64,000 nucleotides of DNA from Pseudomonas kilonensis (GTDB lineage: Bacteria > Pseudomonadota > Gammaproteobacteria > Pseudomonadales > Pseudomonadaceae): positions 94,210-158,209 of the forward strand of contig NZ_LHVH01000026.1 of NCBI RefSeq assembly GCF_001269885.1. Reading direction: 5' to 3'. This document shows positions 62,899 to 64,000 of this stretch, piece by piece. Under the pieces are notes generated by a model, which worked only from the letters and a program-made list of their open reading frames with translations, did not search any database and was not told the DNA's origin. Each line of letters starts with the position of its first letter. The first letter of the stretch is position 1. Both the position numbers and the translations under genes were made by a program.

Positions 62899-63168
62899 AT
62901 GATGACCAAACAATTGATGATCGTGTGCATGGTGAGCCTTTCCAGCGGCGCCTGGGCCATTGAGCCTGGCCCCTCTTCGCCAGCACAGCAAGGCACCGAG
63001 AGCTGGATGCAACTGCAGATTCGCGGCGTAGTGGCCTCCACCAACCTGCAAACCGCCTCTGCCGCCGAACGCGAGATGGCCATGCAGCGTTGGCTCAACA
63101 GCTTCAACTACCCGATCCCGGAATTCTTTGACCAGGACTCGGCAGGAGAAATCACCAGCAGCAAATGA
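62899..63168 (+). CDS. DUF3613 protein of the Tad pilus locus
   Basis: The 89-residue protein has a signal peptide (about 1-21, ending in SSGAWA) and the DUF3613 region (ESWMQLQIRGVVAS, REMAMQRWLNSFNYPIPEFF). Members occur next to Tad genes in pseudomonads; function unknown. GAGGAG precedes the ATG pair at 62899/62902. Confidence 0.85.
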   Translation: MMTKQLMIVCMVSLSSGAWAIEPGPSSPAQQGTESWMQLQIRGVVASTNLQTASAAEREMAMQRWLNSFNYPIPEFFDQDSAGEITSSK

Positions 63169-63183
63169 AGCACGCTGGAAACG

Positions 63184-63253
63184 AAAAGACCGCAGCCCTC
63201 GACAGCGCCTACATTTGATCCGATGTAGGAACTGCCGGGGGCTGCGGTCTTTT
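63184..63253. terminator. Long inverted repeat ending the rcpA-tadD operon
   Basis: AAAAGACCGCAGCCC (63184-63198) pairs perfectly with GGGCTGCGGTCTTTT (63239-63253); the loop contains GTAGG-type REP remnants, as in the element at 54749. It may work as a two-way terminator. Confidence 0.7.
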
Positions 63254-63275
63254 GGCTGACCGCCGAAAAAACCTG

Positions 63276-63498
63276 GGGGAGCAAGCTTGCTCGCGATGTC
63301 GGTCGCACACTCAGCACCTTCATTGACTGTCACACCGCTATCGCGAGCAGGCTCGCTCCCACAATGGGCCTGGGGTGAACACAAGACCCATGAACACCCA
63401 AGATCACCTGTGGGAGCGAGCTTGCTCGCGAAGGGGCCTTCATATCCAACATCCATGCAAACTGACCCACCGCTATCGCGAGCAAGCTCGCTCCCACA
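63276..63498. repeat. Two REPINs in series
   Basis: Direct arms at about 63276 and 63408 and inverted arms ending at 63362 and 63498. First part of the repeat-filled end of the window. Confidence 0.85.
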
Positions 63499-63517
63499 TT
63501 AATTGGATCGGGGTACG

Positions 63518-64000
63518 ACCGGGAGAGCCAGGTCGGCTGTCAGGCCGCCTCGCGAGCAAGCTTTGCTCCCACATATCTGATGGTCCCCACAGATCTGATG
63601 AGGTGTACAACCGGGAGAGCCAGGTCGGCTACTAGGCCGCCTCGCGAGCAAGCTTTGCTCCCACATATCTGATGGTTCCCACAGATCTGATGAGGTGTAC
63701 AACCGGGAGAGCCAGGTCGGCTACTAGGCCGCCTCGCGAGCAAGCTTTGCTCCCACATATCTGATGGTCCCCACAGATCTGATGAGGTGTACAACCGGGA
63801 GAGCCAGGTCGGCTACTAGGCCGCCTCGCGAGCAAGCTTTGCTCCCACATATCTGATGGTCCCCACAGATCTGATGAGGTGTACAACCGGGAGAGCCAGG
63901 TCGGCTACTAGGCCGCCTCGCGAGCAAGCTTTGCTCCCACATATCTGATGGTCCCCACAGATCTGATGAGGTGTACAACCGGGAGAGCCAGGTCGGCTAC
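63518..64000. repeat. 92-bp tandem array, five full units and a partial sixth
   Basis: Units begin ACCGGGAGAGCCAGGTCGGC at 63518, 63610, 63702, 63794, 63886 and 63978, the last cut by the window edge. Units 2-5 are nearly identical. Each contains one inverted REP arm (CGCGAGCAAGCTTTGCTCCC). No gene is seen in 63169-64000. Confidence 0.95.

Noticed and set aside
63540..63978. Repeated 84-codon ORFs on the minus strand
   Set aside because: They arise from the 92-bp repeat, whose period is not a multiple of three, so one protein reads all three frames of the unit. No coding signal.
63518..64000. CRISPR array
   Set aside because: The whole 92-bp unit repeats with no unique spacers, and no cas genes are present.

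Overview
The window looks like chromosomal DNA from a Pseudomonas of the P. fluorescens complex. It has high GC and strong third-position GC bias. The core gene order is pseudomonad (yceD-rpmF-plsX-fabD-fabG-acpP-fabF-pabC-mltG-tmk-holB-pilZ-tatD, then sppA-HAD-rluC/rne, murB-LMW phosphatase-kdsB-lpxK-exbD-exbB-comEC). Dozens of short palindromes with the core GTGGGAGCGGGCTTGCTCGCG, typical of fluorescent-pseudomonad REP/REPIN elements, lie between genes. No rRNA, tRNA, CRISPR, insertion sequence or prophage was seen.

Region 1 (1-2603): the 3' end of the ETF:ubiquinone oxidoreductase gene with its terminator, a REPIN, and a divergent pair of an AraC-type regulator and a zinc alcohol dehydrogenase. 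Region 2 (2610-17545): a split catabolic regulon for D-galactose (possibly also L-arabinose). The minus-strand operon dgoK-dgoA-dgoD-MFS-iclR makes the De Ley-Doudoroff enzymes and a galactonate-type carrier. A second minus-strand cluster carries a DgoR-like GntR regulator, a sugar lactonase, an SDR sugar dehydrogenase and an AraFGH-type ABC importer. Together they give import, sugar to lactone, lactone to aldonate, dehydration, phosphorylation and aldol cleavage. The promoters of dgoK and of the dehydrogenase gene are near-copies: same palindrome, same 14-base gap, same -35 and -10 hexamers, same 18-base spacer, same ribosome site and ATG. The copy before the dehydrogenase leaves a 43-codon upstream ORF. 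Between the two clusters lie a glutathione transferase, an acetyltransferase, an HD hydrolase and two small genes of unclear role.

Region 3 (17704-32057): DUF1285, a DUF4823 lipoprotein, moaA, a TetR regulator, a probable RgsA small RNA, then the tatD-to-yceD fatty-acid and cell-envelope operon and divergent maf. Region 4 (32221-43586): sppA, a HAD phosphatase, rluC, divergent rne with a very long 5' leader, a triple REPIN array, and a molybdenum hydroxylase cluster (iorA-iorB-like, xdhC-like, mocA-like). Region 5 (43846-57577): murB to comEC, a DUF2062 membrane protein, an ABC-2 exporter, a glutathione transferase, a transglutaminase-like protein and a FadE-type acyl-CoA dehydrogenase. Region 6 (57578-64000): a small PA2817-like gene, a roughly 300-base structured non-coding element, a LysR regulator, an AlaX-type editing protein, a secretin-TPR-DUF3613 trio that looks like the remnant of a Tad/Flp pilus locus, and a REP-rich end that becomes a 92-bp tandem array running off the window.
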